Assembly: GCF_009901955.1 (NCBI RefSeq)
Contig: NZ_WUTS01000001.1
Location: 1,742,717-1,806,716 of the forward strand
Direction: 5' to 3'
Source: Halomonas icarae
Lineage (GTDB): Bacteria; Pseudomonadota; Gammaproteobacteria; Pseudomonadales; Halomonadaceae
DNA length: 64,000 nt
The position numbers and the translations under genes are program-made. The notes below the pieces were generated by a model, which searched no databases, was not told the DNA's origin, and saw only the letters and a program-made list of their open reading frames with translations. Below, piece after piece: positions 39,119 through 47,738 of the stretch; position 1 is the stretch's first letter, and every line of letters starts with the position of its first letter.

Positions 39119-39364
39119 GTGCTTCTGTCCACCTCCAAATCTGGCACTCAGCCAAGCGCACCGACTCCCTACCCTTTCCCACCGGACAGCCCCTTGCATT
39201 CGGCTTTATCGAATGCGGCTCGGCTTGCCTGCACGAGGTCGGCCATCGTAGCGACCTTAACAACCTGTCGAGTCACTCAACAGCAGTCGCCGCCTTGGCC
39301 TTCGCCACTCGCTTGGCGTATGTTCCCGCCAGATACCGCCAAGCAATGAATCACGAGGTACACC

Positions 39365-39904
39365 ATGAAAGGCCGTAACATGATCCGCTGGCGCGACCCG
39401 GCCAAGGATCCGCGCCAGGAACCCAAGAGCCACCTGATCACCGCCGAGGGCGCCGAGCGGCTGCGCGGCATCCTCGACCATCTCTCGCGGGTCAAGCGCC
39501 CCGCCCTCTCCGCCAAGGTGGGCGAGGCGGCGGCCCTGGGCGACCGCTCGGAGAACGCAGACTATACGTACAACAAGAAGGAGCTGAACCGGGTCATCGC
39601 GCGCATTCGCTACCTGACCAAGCGGCTCGACGAGCTGACGGTGGTGGACCGGCTGCCGGCGGATACCGGCAAGGTCTACTTCGGTGCCTTCGTCACCCTG
39701 GAGGATGAGGAGGGCGAGGAGATGCGCACCCGCATCGTCGGCCACGACGAGATCGCCCCCGACAAGCACTGGATCAGCGTCGACTCACCGCTGGCCAAGG
39801 CGCTGCTCGGCAAGCCCCTGGACGAGGAGGTCACGGTGGCCGCCCCCGGCGGCGAGACCACCTATATCATCACCGAGATCGACTACCGCGACCCACAGGC
39901 CTGA
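39365..39904 (+). CDS. greB: Transcript cleavage factor GreB
   Basis: A 179-residue factor that rescues backtracked RNA polymerase by stimulating transcript cleavage. The N-terminal coiled coil carries the acidic tip GDRSENADYTYNKKEL, where the Asp and Glu residues enter the active site. The C-terminal FKBP-like domain covers the rest. GreB rather than GreA is favoured by the basic N-terminal extension and the YTYNKK form. It is convergent with rsmC, one base apart. Confidence 0.93.
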   Translation: MKGRNMIRWRDPAKDPRQEPKSHLITAEGAERLRGILDHLSRVKRPALSAKVGEAAALGDRSENADYTYNKKELNRVIARIRYLTKRLDELTVVDRLPADTGKVYFGAFVTLEDEEGEEMRTRIVGHDEIAPDKHWISVDSPLAKALLGKPLDEEVTVAAPGGETTYIITEIDYRDPQA

Positions 39905-40939
39905 TCAGCGCTTGATGGCACGATAGACCCGATAGCGACGATCGTCGGCAAGGATCTCGAAGCTGCCGAAGGCGCGCTCGAGCCGGTCCGGATAGGGCAG
40001 GAAGGCGTTGGCCACGATGATCAAGGCCCCGCCGGGGCGCAGGTGCGCCGGCGCCTCGCCGATCAGCCGCGCCGCGGGGCCGTAATCGATGGCGCGCTCC
40101 TGATGAAACGGCGGGTTGCTGATGATGGCATCGAACTGACGCTCCGCCAGCGCCGAGTAGACATCGCTCTCCAGCACCTCGCCGGCCAGCTCGTTGGCTG
40201 CCAGGCTGCGCCGGGTCGCCTCCACCGAGAAGGCGTTGACATCCACGGCACTGACCCGCGCTCCCTGGCGTGCCAGCCAGGCGGCGAGGATGCCGTCACC
40301 ACAGCCCATATCCAGAAGCTCGCGACCCTCGAACCTCAGCGCTCCAGGCAAGCTCTCCAGCAGCAGCCGAGTGCCATCGTCGAGCTTGCCGTGGCCGAAT
40401 ACACCCGGATGGCTGGCCAGGGTCAACGGCTCGTCATCCAGGCCGGCATCGAAGGTGGTCCAGGCCGCCGCCGGGTCGATCTCCACCCGGCCGAGACGGC
40501 TCTCGAACAGCGAGCAGCGCCGCGCGCTGTCGAGCTTGCGACACCCCAGCCCCAGGGCGGCCAGCACCTTGAGCACCCGCTTGATGCCGCCCTGGTTCTC
40601 ACCCACCAGCTGCAATGGCGTGCCCTCGGGCAGCGTGGCGCACAACCACAGCAGCCACCACTCACCCAGGGCATGACTCTTGGGCCAGAACAGCACCACC
40701 CCGGCCGGGCCGGGCTCGTCACCGGCAAGCTCGGGCGCAAAGGGGGAATGTGCCCTGCCGCCGGCGGCCTGCCACGCCTCACGCAGGCTCAGGTCGGCAC
40801 TGATCGCCATCCCCTGCCCCGCCGCCTCCAGCCAGGTGTCCCGTGGCGGCGCCACCCACCACCAACCGCGATAGTCGGCGGCCTGGCGCTCCAGCAGCTG
40901 GCAGACCGGATTCTCGGCGCGGGGTGTCTCGGCATGCAT
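39905..40939 (-). CDS. rsmC: 16S rRNA (guanine1207-N2)-methyltransferase RsmC
   Basis: A 344-residue methyltransferase with the duplicated RsmC fold: a degenerate N-terminal domain and a C-terminal catalytic domain with LDMGCGDGILAAWLA (SAM binding) and the N2-guanine signature SNPPFHQ. The ATG at 40939 overlaps the cmoM stop (TGATG), so the genes are translationally coupled; GTG at 40942 is an alternative. Confidence 0.92.
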   Translation of the reverse strand: MHAETPRAENPVCQLLERQAADYRGWWWVAPPRDTWLEAAGQGMAISADLSLREAWQAAGGRAHSPFAPELAGDEPGPAGVVLFWPKSHALGEWWLLWLCATLPEGTPLQLVGENQGGIKRVLKVLAALGLGCRKLDSARRCSLFESRLGRVEIDPAAAWTTFDAGLDDEPLTLASHPGVFGHGKLDDGTRLLLESLPGALRFEGRELLDMGCGDGILAAWLARQGARVSAVDVNAFSVEATRRSLAANELAGEVLESDVYSALAERQFDAIISNPPFHQERAIDYGPAARLIGEAPAHLRPGGALIIVANAFLPYPDRLERAFGSFEILADDRRYRVYRAIKR

Positions 40940-41829
40940 CACAGGGGCTCCTGGTCTTGTAAAGAGGTTGATGAAGAGGTTGGTGAAGAGACTGATGAAG
41001 AGGCGGGTGAAACCGGGGTATCACGGCGCACCAGGGTATAGAGCAGATAGCGGCCCAACCGCCAGTGGGGGTCGACCCGGCAGTAGCGCCACTCGAGCTC
41101 GAGCAGCCGCTCGCGGTCGTCATCAGTCTGCGGGGGGCTGCGCAAATAGTCATGGAAGACCCGAATGCCCGCGACCTCGCGCACCTCAAGGCCCAGCTCG
41201 GCACTCCAGGCCATGATCTGGGCGTGTGTCAGCGGCGAGATCGGCGTCAGTCGACGACGCAGCCCCTTGCCCTCCAGGCGGTCATCCAGGGCCTTCTGCA
41301 GATTACCCTTGACCACATTGGAGAAGCGCAGGGCATCGCGGTTGAAGGCCATCAACGAGAGCTGGCCACCCGGGGCCAGCAGGCCGGCCAGGGTCGCCAG
41401 TGCCGCCCGCGGATCCCCCAGCCACTCGAGCACCGCATGACAGGCGATCAGCGACCAGGGCCCGGGGGCCTGCTCGGGCAACGCCTGCAGGGGCGCAGGA
41501 AGCAAGATGATCTCGCGCTCGGCCGATGCTTCCAGCAGCGCCTCGCGTGCACGCTTGAGCATCTCGGCGGAGGGCTCGGCCAGGGTGACCGGGTGACCCC
41601 ACTCGGCAAACCAGCCGGCCAGCTGCCCCAGGCCACCACCCACGTCGAGCAGCGCCTGGCCGCGCAGGTCGAGCATCTCCGGCAGCAGGCGGTCAAGCAG
41701 CGCCAGGCGCAGCTCACCGCGCACGCCACCATAGAGGCTCGCGGCGAACTTGTCGGCCAGGCCATCGAAGTGCCGATCACCATGGACGGAGAGTGGTGAA
41801 GATGACGGCGGAGACGAAGGGAGTGTCAT
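40939..41829 (-). CDS. cmoM: tRNA 5-carboxymethoxyuridine methyltransferase CmoM (SmtA-like)
   Basis: A 296-residue SAM methyltransferase that esterifies cmo5U34 to mcmo5U in tRNA. Motif I is LLDVGGGLGQLAGWFA; ACHAVLEWLGDP and LMAFNRDALRFSNVVKGNL are characteristic of CmoM. The C-terminal ~25 residues are a Ser-rich tail encoded by four 12-bp repeats and have no counterpart in the E. coli protein. It completes the pathway begun by cmoA-cmoB 16 kb away. Confidence 0.9.
   Translation of the reverse strand: MTLPSSPPSSSPLSVHGDRHFDGLADKFAASLYGGVRGELRLALLDRLLPEMLDLRGQALLDVGGGLGQLAGWFAEWGHPVTLAEPSAEMLKRAREALLEASAEREIILLPAPLQALPEQAPGPWSLIACHAVLEWLGDPRAALATLAGLLAPGGQLSLMAFNRDALRFSNVVKGNLQKALDDRLEGKGLRRRLTPISPLTHAQIMAWSAELGLEVREVAGIRVFHDYLRSPPQTDDDRERLLELEWRYCRVDPHWRLGRYLLYTLVRRDTPVSPASSSVSSPTSSSTSLQDQEPL
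40961..41008 (-). repeat. Four 12-bp repeats encoding the CmoM Ser-rich tail
   Basis: Four units of the form (G/A)AAGAG(G/A)(T/C)(T/G)G(A/G)T lie head to tail on the plus strand. Being a multiple of three, copy-number change would alter the tail by four residues without a frameshift. Confidence 0.75.
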
Positions 41830-41974
41830 GGGGCGACCCTGAAAGAAGATGTCGGCATTCTACCCGCAAGCCGCCTCCGGCTCATCTCCATAACACCTCG
41901 AATCGCTGTGATCCGAAACGGCATCTGTCGCCAATGACGTCTTGTTGCCGGTTCCCCTCGCCCGCGCATTTCTC

Positions 41975-41980
41975 TATAAT
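41975..41980 (+). promoter_or_regulatory. -10 box of the tRNA-Arg promoter
   Basis: A consensus TATAAT lies 12 bases before the tRNA 5' end, followed by the GC-rich discriminator GCGCCGCG typical of stringently controlled stable-RNA promoters. The matching -35 (TTCCCC at 17 bp) is weak. Confidence 0.65.
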
Positions 41981-41992
41981 GCGCCGCGTGCT

Positions 41993-42069
41993 GCCCCCTT
42001 AGCTCAGCTGGATAGAGCGTCCCCCTCCTAAGGGGAAGGTCTCAGGTTCGAATCCTGAAGGGGGCGCCA
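41993..42069 (+). tRNA. tRNA-Arg (anticodon CCT)
   Basis: A 77-base tRNA including an encoded CCA. The acceptor arm pairs GCCCCCT with AGGGGGC, discriminator G. The D arm is AGCTCAGCTGGATAGAGC. The anticodon stem TCCCC/GGGGA encloses loop CTCCTAA with anticodon CCT, reading AGG arginine codons. The T arm has GGTTCGAATCC. Single-copy tRNAs of this type are common integration sites, but no integrase or duplicated 3' end was seen here. Confidence 0.95.
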
Positions 42070-42178
42070 CTTCCCTCCCTCCGCTCTCCTGCCCAAACGA
42101 TCCGAACACCTCTCGGCGTCGGACCGTCGGCGTATTGCACCAAAATCCAGAAATCTCAAGGAATCAGAAGACTCTCAC

Positions 42179-43012
42179 ATGGATGACCTGCTCAGCGCCG
42201 ATGGTCGCGCGACTGAATACCTTGATCAGGCCATTGCCCTGATGATGACCTACGCCCCCAAGGTATTGCTGGCCATCATCACGTTGACGATTGGCTTATG
42301 GCTGATCAATCGGTTCGTCGCGGCTCTAGATAGCAGGCTGGCCAAAAAGGACCCCACGCTGAACAAGTTCCTGTGCGGCCTGGTTAGCGTCATCCTCAAG
42401 ATCCTGCTGCTGATCTCGGCCGCCTCCATGATCGGTATTGCCACGACATCCTTCGTGGCCATTATCGGTGCTGCCGGCCTGGCAGTGGGCCTGGCACTGC
42501 AAGGCAGTCTGGCAAACTTTGCCGGCGGCGTTTTGATTCTGCTCTTCAAGCCGTTCAAGGTAGGCGACACGATCGAGGCTCAAGGCTTCGTCGGCTCCGT
42601 GCGTGAAATCAGCATCCTCTACACCATCATCGATACGTTCGATAATCGCCGTGTGGTGATTCCTAACGGCCAGCTCTCGAATAGCAGCCTGACCAACATG
42701 AGTGTCTATGAGACGCGTCGTTGCGACATGTCCTTCGGCATCGGCTACAACGATGATATCGACAAGGCCAAGGCCATCCTGCAGCGCCTGATCTTTGAAG
42801 ACGAGCGCGCCCTGCAAGATCCAGCACCCCTGGTGGTGGTTGGCGGTCTTGGTGACAGCTCCGTGAATCTGACCGTACGCGTCTGGACCAAGGCCGGCGA
42901 TCTATGGCCGTTCAACTGGGACATGCAAGAGCGAGTGAAAAAGGCGTTCGATGCGGAAGGCATCTCTATCCCGTTCCCACAGCAGCAGGTTCATATGCTC
43001 AAGGCCGACTAA
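42179..43012 (+). CDS. mscS: Small-conductance mechanosensitive channel MscS
   Basis: A 277-residue inner-membrane tension-gated channel that releases solutes on hypo-osmotic shock, an expected need in a halophile. Three transmembrane helices (about 25-48, 66-87, 92-122) precede the cytoplasmic vestibule. TM3 has the Gly/Ala-rich AAGLAVGLALQGSLANFAGG segment and FKVGDTIEA follows. Length is close to E. coli MscS (286). It is the last intact core-type gene before the disrupted region. Confidence 0.94.
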   Translation: MDDLLSADGRATEYLDQAIALMMTYAPKVLLAIITLTIGLWLINRFVAALDSRLAKKDPTLNKFLCGLVSVILKILLLISAASMIGIATTSFVAIIGAAGLAVGLALQGSLANFAGGVLILLFKPFKVGDTIEAQGFVGSVREISILYTIIDTFDNRRVVIPNGQLSNSSLTNMSVYETRRCDMSFGIGYNDDIDKAKAILQRLIFEDERALQDPAPLVVVGGLGDSSVNLTVRVWTKAGDLWPFNWDMQERVKKAFDAEGISIPFPQQQVHMLKAD

Positions 43013-43635
43013 CCGGCATCCTGTGATACGGGAAAAGCCGGTCTTAGGCTAGCTATGGCCCTGGGCGAGGTTGACGGGATGGCAGGTAGCGGCAAGGAGT
43101 CAGTAGATTGCCCTGCCTGTCCTTGGAGCCTCGCCCGGGATAACCGCCCTCCCCTGCGTAGCTCCCCTTCATAGCCCCTGCCGACTCGCAGCCTGCAGCC
43201 TATTACTTCTTGCCCCCCATGCTTCCCTTCAACAACAGCGAAATCCTGGATACTCCGGTCGCCTGCTAGATGAAACTACCCGGGGCCTGATGGAGCGCAT
43301 GGGCATTTTTACGCGTTTTGTGTGCCTCGCATCTCACCATGACAGCCCCGTTGACGGCCAGGACCGCAGGCTTCACCTCCAGAGAGACACAGCCAAGCCA
43401 AAGAGGCTATCCACCCTGCTTCCGATGTTGTCGCCCCTGGGCGATTGACGCCCCTCAGCAAGAGTTGAGAGACAACTGATCACTAAGCGCCGGCGGCTCG
43501 TCCAGAGCGCTCAGCGCACTCATTCCATATGCGCCATTCGGGATCAGCCTTACCCAATCACACGCAATAGCATGCTTGGGGTCTTCACGTGCCTGGAACA
43601 CTCCGCCACGGCTGAGCTGGCGGCACTGATGCCAC
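43013..43635. other. Gene-poor stretch with hairpins downstream of mscS
   Basis: No convincing gene was found in these 620 bases. A 52-codon frame at 43290-43448 and the extension of a 93-codon minus-strand frame (43455-43736) resemble nothing I recognise. The region holds a long imperfect hairpin at 43063-43136. It probably marks decayed sequence at the edge of the variable region. Confidence 0.5.
43063..43136. repeat. Large imperfect inverted repeat
   Basis: GGGCGAGG pairs with CCTCGCCC at the ends; inside, GGCAG pairs with CTGCC and GGCAA with TTGCC, with a five-base bulge and a 12-base loop. It may be a terminator for mscS, a structured RNA or a recombination remnant. Integron attC core motifs were looked for and not found. 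Confidence 0.55.
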
Positions 43636-44322
43636 TCAGTAAGCGGCCGCTGAACACACCTTCCGCGAAAGGCGCTGGCCAGCGACATTAGGTGCCCACG
43701 TAACAATAGATGGGCACCTATCCATGACGTCCCCAAGCACCGAACGTGAAATATCGGGCAGCTTGGCGTAGCGCGGCTCGTTCAGGCGCAGATCGGTGGT
43801 GACGATGGCCGGCAGGGAGAGCTCGACGGACTGCAGGCCGCCATCGATCTCACGGGTCACCTGCACCTTGTCGCCGTCGACGGCCACTTCCGAGGCGAAG
43901 GTGCCCTGGGGCAGGCCGGTCAGCGCGGCGAGCATCTGACCGGTCTGGTTGTTGTCGGTGTCGATGGCCTGCTTGCCGAGGATGACCAGGCCCGGCTGCT
44001 CCTCCTCGACCAGCTTGGCCAGCGCCTTGGCGGCACCCAGCGACTCGACACGCTCGTCGCTCTCGACATGAATCGCACGATCGGCGCCCAGCGCCAGGGC
44101 GGTGCGCAGCTGCTCCTGGGCGGCCTTGGGCCCCACGGTGACCGCGACCACCTCGCTGGCCACGCCTTTCTCCTTCAGGCGCACCGCCTCTTCCACGGCG
44201 ATCTCGCAGAAGGGGTTCATGGCCATCTTGACGTTGGTGAGGTCGACGTCGGAGTGATCCGGCTTGACACGGATCTTGACGTTGTAGTCGATGACGCGTT
44301 TGACCGCGACGAGGATTTTCAT
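43636..44322 (-). pseudogene. etfB: Electron transfer flavoprotein beta subunit, 3'-truncated
   Basis: The frame encodes 228 residues. The first ~190 are a normal EtfB ([20 protein letters not shown], then [10 protein letters not shown] and [15 protein letters not shown]). Beyond RYAKLPDI, near 43750, the expected ~60 residues (LPNIMKAKKKP and onward) are replaced by about 37 unrelated ones. The FAD/AMP-binding core is therefore incomplete, and no etfA follows. Codon use is high-GC, unlike the AT-rich DNA that begins within 20 bp upstream. It looks like a core-gene fragment captured at a rearrangement boundary; an intact etfBA elsewhere is expected. Confidence 0.85.
43689..43720. repeat. 10-bp inverted repeat next to the etfB break
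   Basis: TAGGTGCCCA and TGGGCACCTA are perfectly complementary around a 12-base loop. It lies about 30 bp from the point where EtfB homology ends and may be a terminator or the end of a lost mobile element. Confidence 0.6.
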
Positions 44323-44543
44323 GAAGCCCCCTATATTCCACTATAGAACTGCGAAAGCAAAAATATACTTATAAAGCGTCAAGCTTCTCAGCATATCAAC
44401 GATATTATCCATATATAATAGAGGAATAAAGCAAGAAGAGCTTTCTTAACAAGAAGTAAAACTTAACACTAAAAATCTATCAGCATGCAAAACTAGAATG
44501 AAATCCCACTCCTATCAACCTCTTCACGAGATAGATTTAAAAC

Positions 44544-45485
44544 ATGCGAACGAAAAATCAAATAAATCTTCTTAAACAATACCAAGATAATTTAAAGACT
44601 ATAGATAACCTCATGGAATCCATGATGACGAGTATCAACGGTCACCACTACATAAATAATAGCAGTAAGCAGAGAGAGCTTGCAATTGAGCTAAGTCAAG
44701 CATACCCATTTGTAGAACTTCTCTACAGCGTAGACGAAGCAGGTGTGCAGACAACCGAGTCGGCATACGCGAAAAACGTCAGTGATCGTCATAGAAGGAA
44801 CTTGGGAATAGGAAGTGACCGTAGCGAGCGACCTTATATGATAGCCGCCAAAGAAAGCAAAAGTAGAGTCATAATAACAAAGCCATATCTATCTAATATA
44901 ACACACAAGCTATCAATCTCTTCTATTCAGCATGTTAATGAGAAAAATAGCGTAGACTCAGGATATTTGGTAATAAACATAAACCTACAAAGACTTATAA
45001 ACTATTTGAGTGGCAACGAACTAGCAAACAAAATCACTCCATGGTTCAAAATATATTACGGGACCATTGGAGTAATGCTTATAGCAGTAGCCCTTCTTTT
45101 AGTTTACGCCTCAGTAAAATCAATGTATTTTGCACTCGCATCAGGCGAAAATATAGAAACCAGCTCATTTAGCATAGTGGTTATGATAACTCTAGGAATG
45201 TCGATTTTTGACTTAGGGAAAACAATATTGGAGGAAGAGGTGCTTTTTGATAAAAGCATGGGGCATCATGAAACAACACAACGCACGATTAGCAGGTTTA
45301 TGACAGCAATCATAATCGCAGTTTCAATAGAGGCACTACTCCTAATGTTCAAATCTCTTTTTAACGACGTTGATGGTAGGCAGTTAATGAATGCTGTTTG
45401 GATGCTTATGTCATCTGTTGCTATGCTAGTCGCCTTAGGAGTATTTAACTTCTTAAGCAGCAACTCAAAAAAAGACATACAATAA
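44544..45485 (+). CDS. PDC/Cache-like sensor membrane protein, AT-rich
   Basis: A 313-residue protein. Residues about 45-150 resemble a PDC/Cache sensor fold (FVELLYSVDEAGVQ, then RPYMIAAKESKSRVIITKPYLS, then GYLVININLQRLINYL). Four hydrophobic segments follow (about 178-205, 212-235, 250-275, 282-306), with no kinase, HAMP or output domain. Similar proteins are often annotated as PDC sensor domain-containing proteins. No N-terminal membrane helix is visible. Base composition is markedly AT-rich compared with the core genome, indicating transfer. Its partner is unknown. Confidence 0.6.
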   Translation: MRTKNQINLLKQYQDNLKTIDNLMESMMTSINGHHYINNSSKQRELAIELSQAYPFVELLYSVDEAGVQTTESAYAKNVSDRHRRNLGIGSDRSERPYMIAAKESKSRVIITKPYLSNITHKLSISSIQHVNEKNSVDSGYLVININLQRLINYLSGNELANKITPWFKIYYGTIGVMLIAVALLLVYASVKSMYFALASGENIETSSFSIVVMITLGMSIFDLGKTILEEEVLFDKSMGHHETTQRTISRFMTAIIIAVSIEALLLMFKSLFNDVDGRQLMNAVWMLMSSVAMLVALGVFNFLSSNSKKDIQ

Positions 45486-45525
45486 ATATCTAAAACAGTC
45501 ATCAGGATATGAAAAAAATCAAATT

Positions 45526-46449
45526 TCAAATAGCATCCAACTCAGGCTCCCAGTTTTCAGTGACAATCCACTCCCAAAAGCTGTTAATTATGCTCACTCG
45601 CTTATGCGCTCTTGGCATAACAACATAAAATCCCGGAACATCTTTGTCGGGGATTTTTTCAAGCGTATCCGCACCGAAAGGAGCAACAAGTCTACCAACC
45701 CGAAGGTCGTCCAAGGCATCTATTTTAGATATCAGGCCAACACCAAGACCTGAAATCGCTCCCCTTCTCATTGTGGCAGCATCTTGGAACTGCAATTCAC
45801 TTCCACGCTCATGCTCATCTATTTCTAGATAATCAAGAACTCTAGACCATAAATCATTCGCCAAGACAGGATGGAGCAAAGGAACTTTGGACAAATCGTT
45901 GATAGATTTTAGATTTTTTGAAAACTCTGGTGAACAGCAGATAACCTTAGGATCTTTAACGAGCAACTTAGTATCAAAATCTTTCCACTGTCCAAAACCC
46001 CACTGAATAGAAACATCCACATCATCCTTTGCAAAATCAGGAAGCTTAACCATCGTAGTGAGACGCATATCGGCATCAGGCTCTTTCTCTCGAAAGCCAT
46101 TCAGCCGCTCCATCAAAAAGCGCATCGCAAAGTAAGGACTTACATTGATATTTATTCTATTTCGATAATCCGCCTGCGTAATTCGACTCACCCCTTCACT
46201 CAACTCGTCGAAGCCAGCCTGAACAAAAGGAGAAAGGATCTTCGCTTGCTCGGTTGGCTCAACAACTCGAGATTTTCTCTCGAAAAGAGGAACCTCCAGG
46301 ATGTCTTCTAGCAGACGGATTTGCTGGCTAACAGCCTGGGGGCTTATGAGCAGTTCTTCGGAGGCAGCACGAAAGCTTCCATGACGCATGACTACCCAAA
46401 AGACTTTAAGAGAATTTAAAGGCGGTAGGCGTACATTGCGAGTAGTCAT
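45526..46449 (-). CDS. LysR family transcriptional regulator (GcvA-like)
   Basis: A 307-residue regulator with an N-terminal winged helix (about 8-65; GSFRAASEELLISPQAVSQQ) and a C-terminal effector-binding domain resembling GcvA/AmpR-type regulators. The ATG at 46449 (MTTRNVRLPPLNSLKVF) follows GGAAGG. It lies downstream of the hydantoinase operon beyond a terminator hairpin, on the same strand, and is the only regulator in the island, so probably controls it. The DNA is AT-rich. Confidence 0.88.
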   Translation of the reverse strand: MTTRNVRLPPLNSLKVFWVVMRHGSFRAASEELLISPQAVSQQIRLLEDILEVPLFERKSRVVEPTEQAKILSPFVQAGFDELSEGVSRITQADYRNRININVSPYFAMRFLMERLNGFREKEPDADMRLTTMVKLPDFAKDDVDVSIQWGFGQWKDFDTKLLVKDPKVICCSPEFSKNLKSINDLSKVPLLHPVLANDLWSRVLDYLEIDEHERGSELQFQDAATMRRGAISGLGVGLISKIDALDDLRVGRLVAPFGADTLEKIPDKDVPGFYVVMPRAHKRVSIINSFWEWIVTENWEPELDAI

Positions 46450-46498
46450 TCGACCTTCCTCTGATGCTAATCCCAGAATCCGGCCATGATGCACGAAA

Positions 46499-46522
46499 GG
46501 CCCCACCATTTCCAGTGGGGCT
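46499..46522 (-). terminator. Terminator between the FAD oxidoreductase and lysR
   Basis: In the minus direction GCCCCAC and GTGGGGC form a stable stem around an eight-base loop, followed by CTTTCGTGC. It should separate the regulator from the catabolic operon, wholly or partly. Confidence 0.6.
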
Positions 46523-46529
46523 AGAAATG

Positions 46530-47738
46530 TCAAATAACAGCCTTCTCCAAGAAAGGGCGATTCTCAACGACTCTTTCGTAGCCAACATCAGAGAGATCGA
46601 GGGTGCGATAGCCCCCGTAGATGATCAGTTCAGCGACACCACGCCCTGTGGCAGGCGACTGCTGAAGACCATGACCGGAGAAGCCATTAGCAAAAATAAA
46701 GTTGCATACTTCTGGGTGACGGCCAACTACTAAGTTGTGATCAAGGGTGTTGAAGTCATAGTGACCTGCCCACTGATTTACTACTTTAATTGCTTCGAAC
46801 GCCTCGGAACGCTCCGCTAGGGCGGGCCAGATATAATCTTCGAACTCATAGTATCTGGGATCAAAATCATCCCAGTCAACTACTGGGTCTTCAACCGGTG
46901 GGCACCCAGATAGGAAGAACCGGCCCTCTGGGCGACAAAAAACACCTGTATGATCTATCATCAATGGCAGGCGACCATGGTTAACAGCAGCCGTTCCCTC
47001 CGGTGACTGAGCACAATCGAATACAAATAATGTACGCTTTCTAGGTTCAACCGGGATATCAAGCCCAGCCATACGGGCGGTAAGCGATGCCCGTGTACCC
47101 GAAGCGTTGACTACCGTACCTGCCTTGATTTCACCACCATGCTTTAGTGATACGCCTGTAATTTGACTTCCCTCTCGGGAGATAGCGACCACTTCATCCT
47201 TCACGTAATGCACACCCAGCTCACGCGCTTTCGCCTTGAAGCCAAACATCAAGCCGGTATTATTAAACCAACCCTCATTGGAGCGCCCGTAAGATGCCAG
47301 TTCTATATCGTCCACACGCAGATGCGGGAATGCATTGGCAAGTTCATCACGGCGCCAGAGCACCACATCAGCACCACAAGCACGCTGAACCTCATGGTTC
47401 TCTTTGAGAATATCAACCTGCTCAGGAGTGTTAGCTAGAAACAGGTAACCACCTTCATGAAAATCTAGCTCTGGTTTTTCTTCACCAGCAACCTGCATCG
47501 TGTCGCCGAAGTTTTTTATAAACTCTATACCAAACTGGCTAATCTTGACGTTTATCGGATTAGAAAACTGAGTCCGGATTGCAGAGGATGAGAGAGAAGT
47601 GCCCGCGGTTGCATAAGACGGGTCACGTTCAACCACTAGTACAGAGCCATTGAAATCAGGGTTCTGAGAAAGAAAGTAGGCAACAGAGGAACCAATAACT
47701 GCCCCGCCGATGATGACCACATCATACTGATCTTTCAT
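46530..47738 (-). CDS. FAD-dependent amine/amino-acid oxidoreductase (DAO family)
   Basis: A 402-residue flavoprotein. The N-terminal dinucleotide-binding motif is VVIIGGAVIGSSVAYFLS; ATAGTSLSSSAIRTQFS and the C-terminal FIFANGFSGHGLQQSPATGR are typical of the D-amino-acid oxidase/sarcosine oxidase/FOXRED1 superfamily. Expected chemistry is oxidation of a secondary amine or amino acid to an imine. The ATG at 47738 overlaps the preceding gene (TGATG); a GTG codon upstream is an alternative. It is the last gene of the hyu operon. Confidence 0.82.
   Translation of the reverse strand: MKDQYDVVIIGGAVIGSSVAYFLSQNPDFNGSVLVVERDPSYATAGTSLSSSAIRTQFSNPINVKISQFGIEFIKNFGDTMQVAGEEKPELDFHEGGYLFLANTPEQVDILKENHEVQRACGADVVLWRRDELANAFPHLRVDDIELASYGRSNEGWFNNTGLMFGFKAKARELGVHYVKDEVVAISREGSQITGVSLKHGGEIKAGTVVNASGTRASLTARMAGLDIPVEPRKRTLFVFDCAQSPEGTAAVNHGRLPLMIDHTGVFCRPEGRFFLSGCPPVEDPVVDWDDFDPRYYEFEDYIWPALAERSEAFEAIKVVNQWAGHYDFNTLDHNLVVGRHPEVCNFIFANGFSGHGLQQSPATGRGVAELIIYGGYRTLDLSDVGYERVVENRPFLEKAVI

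Noticed and set aside
41993..42069. tRNA-Arg as an integration site for the island
   Set aside because: No integrase gene and no second copy of the tRNA 3' end were seen in the window, and intact mscS lies between the tRNA and the disrupted region.
43063..43136. Possible integron attC site
   Set aside because: The required GTTRRRY and RYYYAAC core sites are not present at the ends of the inverted repeat, and no integrase is nearby.
43290..43448. 52-codon frame containing MGIFTRF, reminiscent of the PspA N-terminus
   Set aside because: Similarity ends after seven residues and the remainder has no PspA coiled-coil character.
43455..43736. 93-codon minus-strand frame near the etfB break
   Set aside because: No recognisable similarity, overlaps the replaced etfB tail in another frame, and lacks a clear ribosome binding site.
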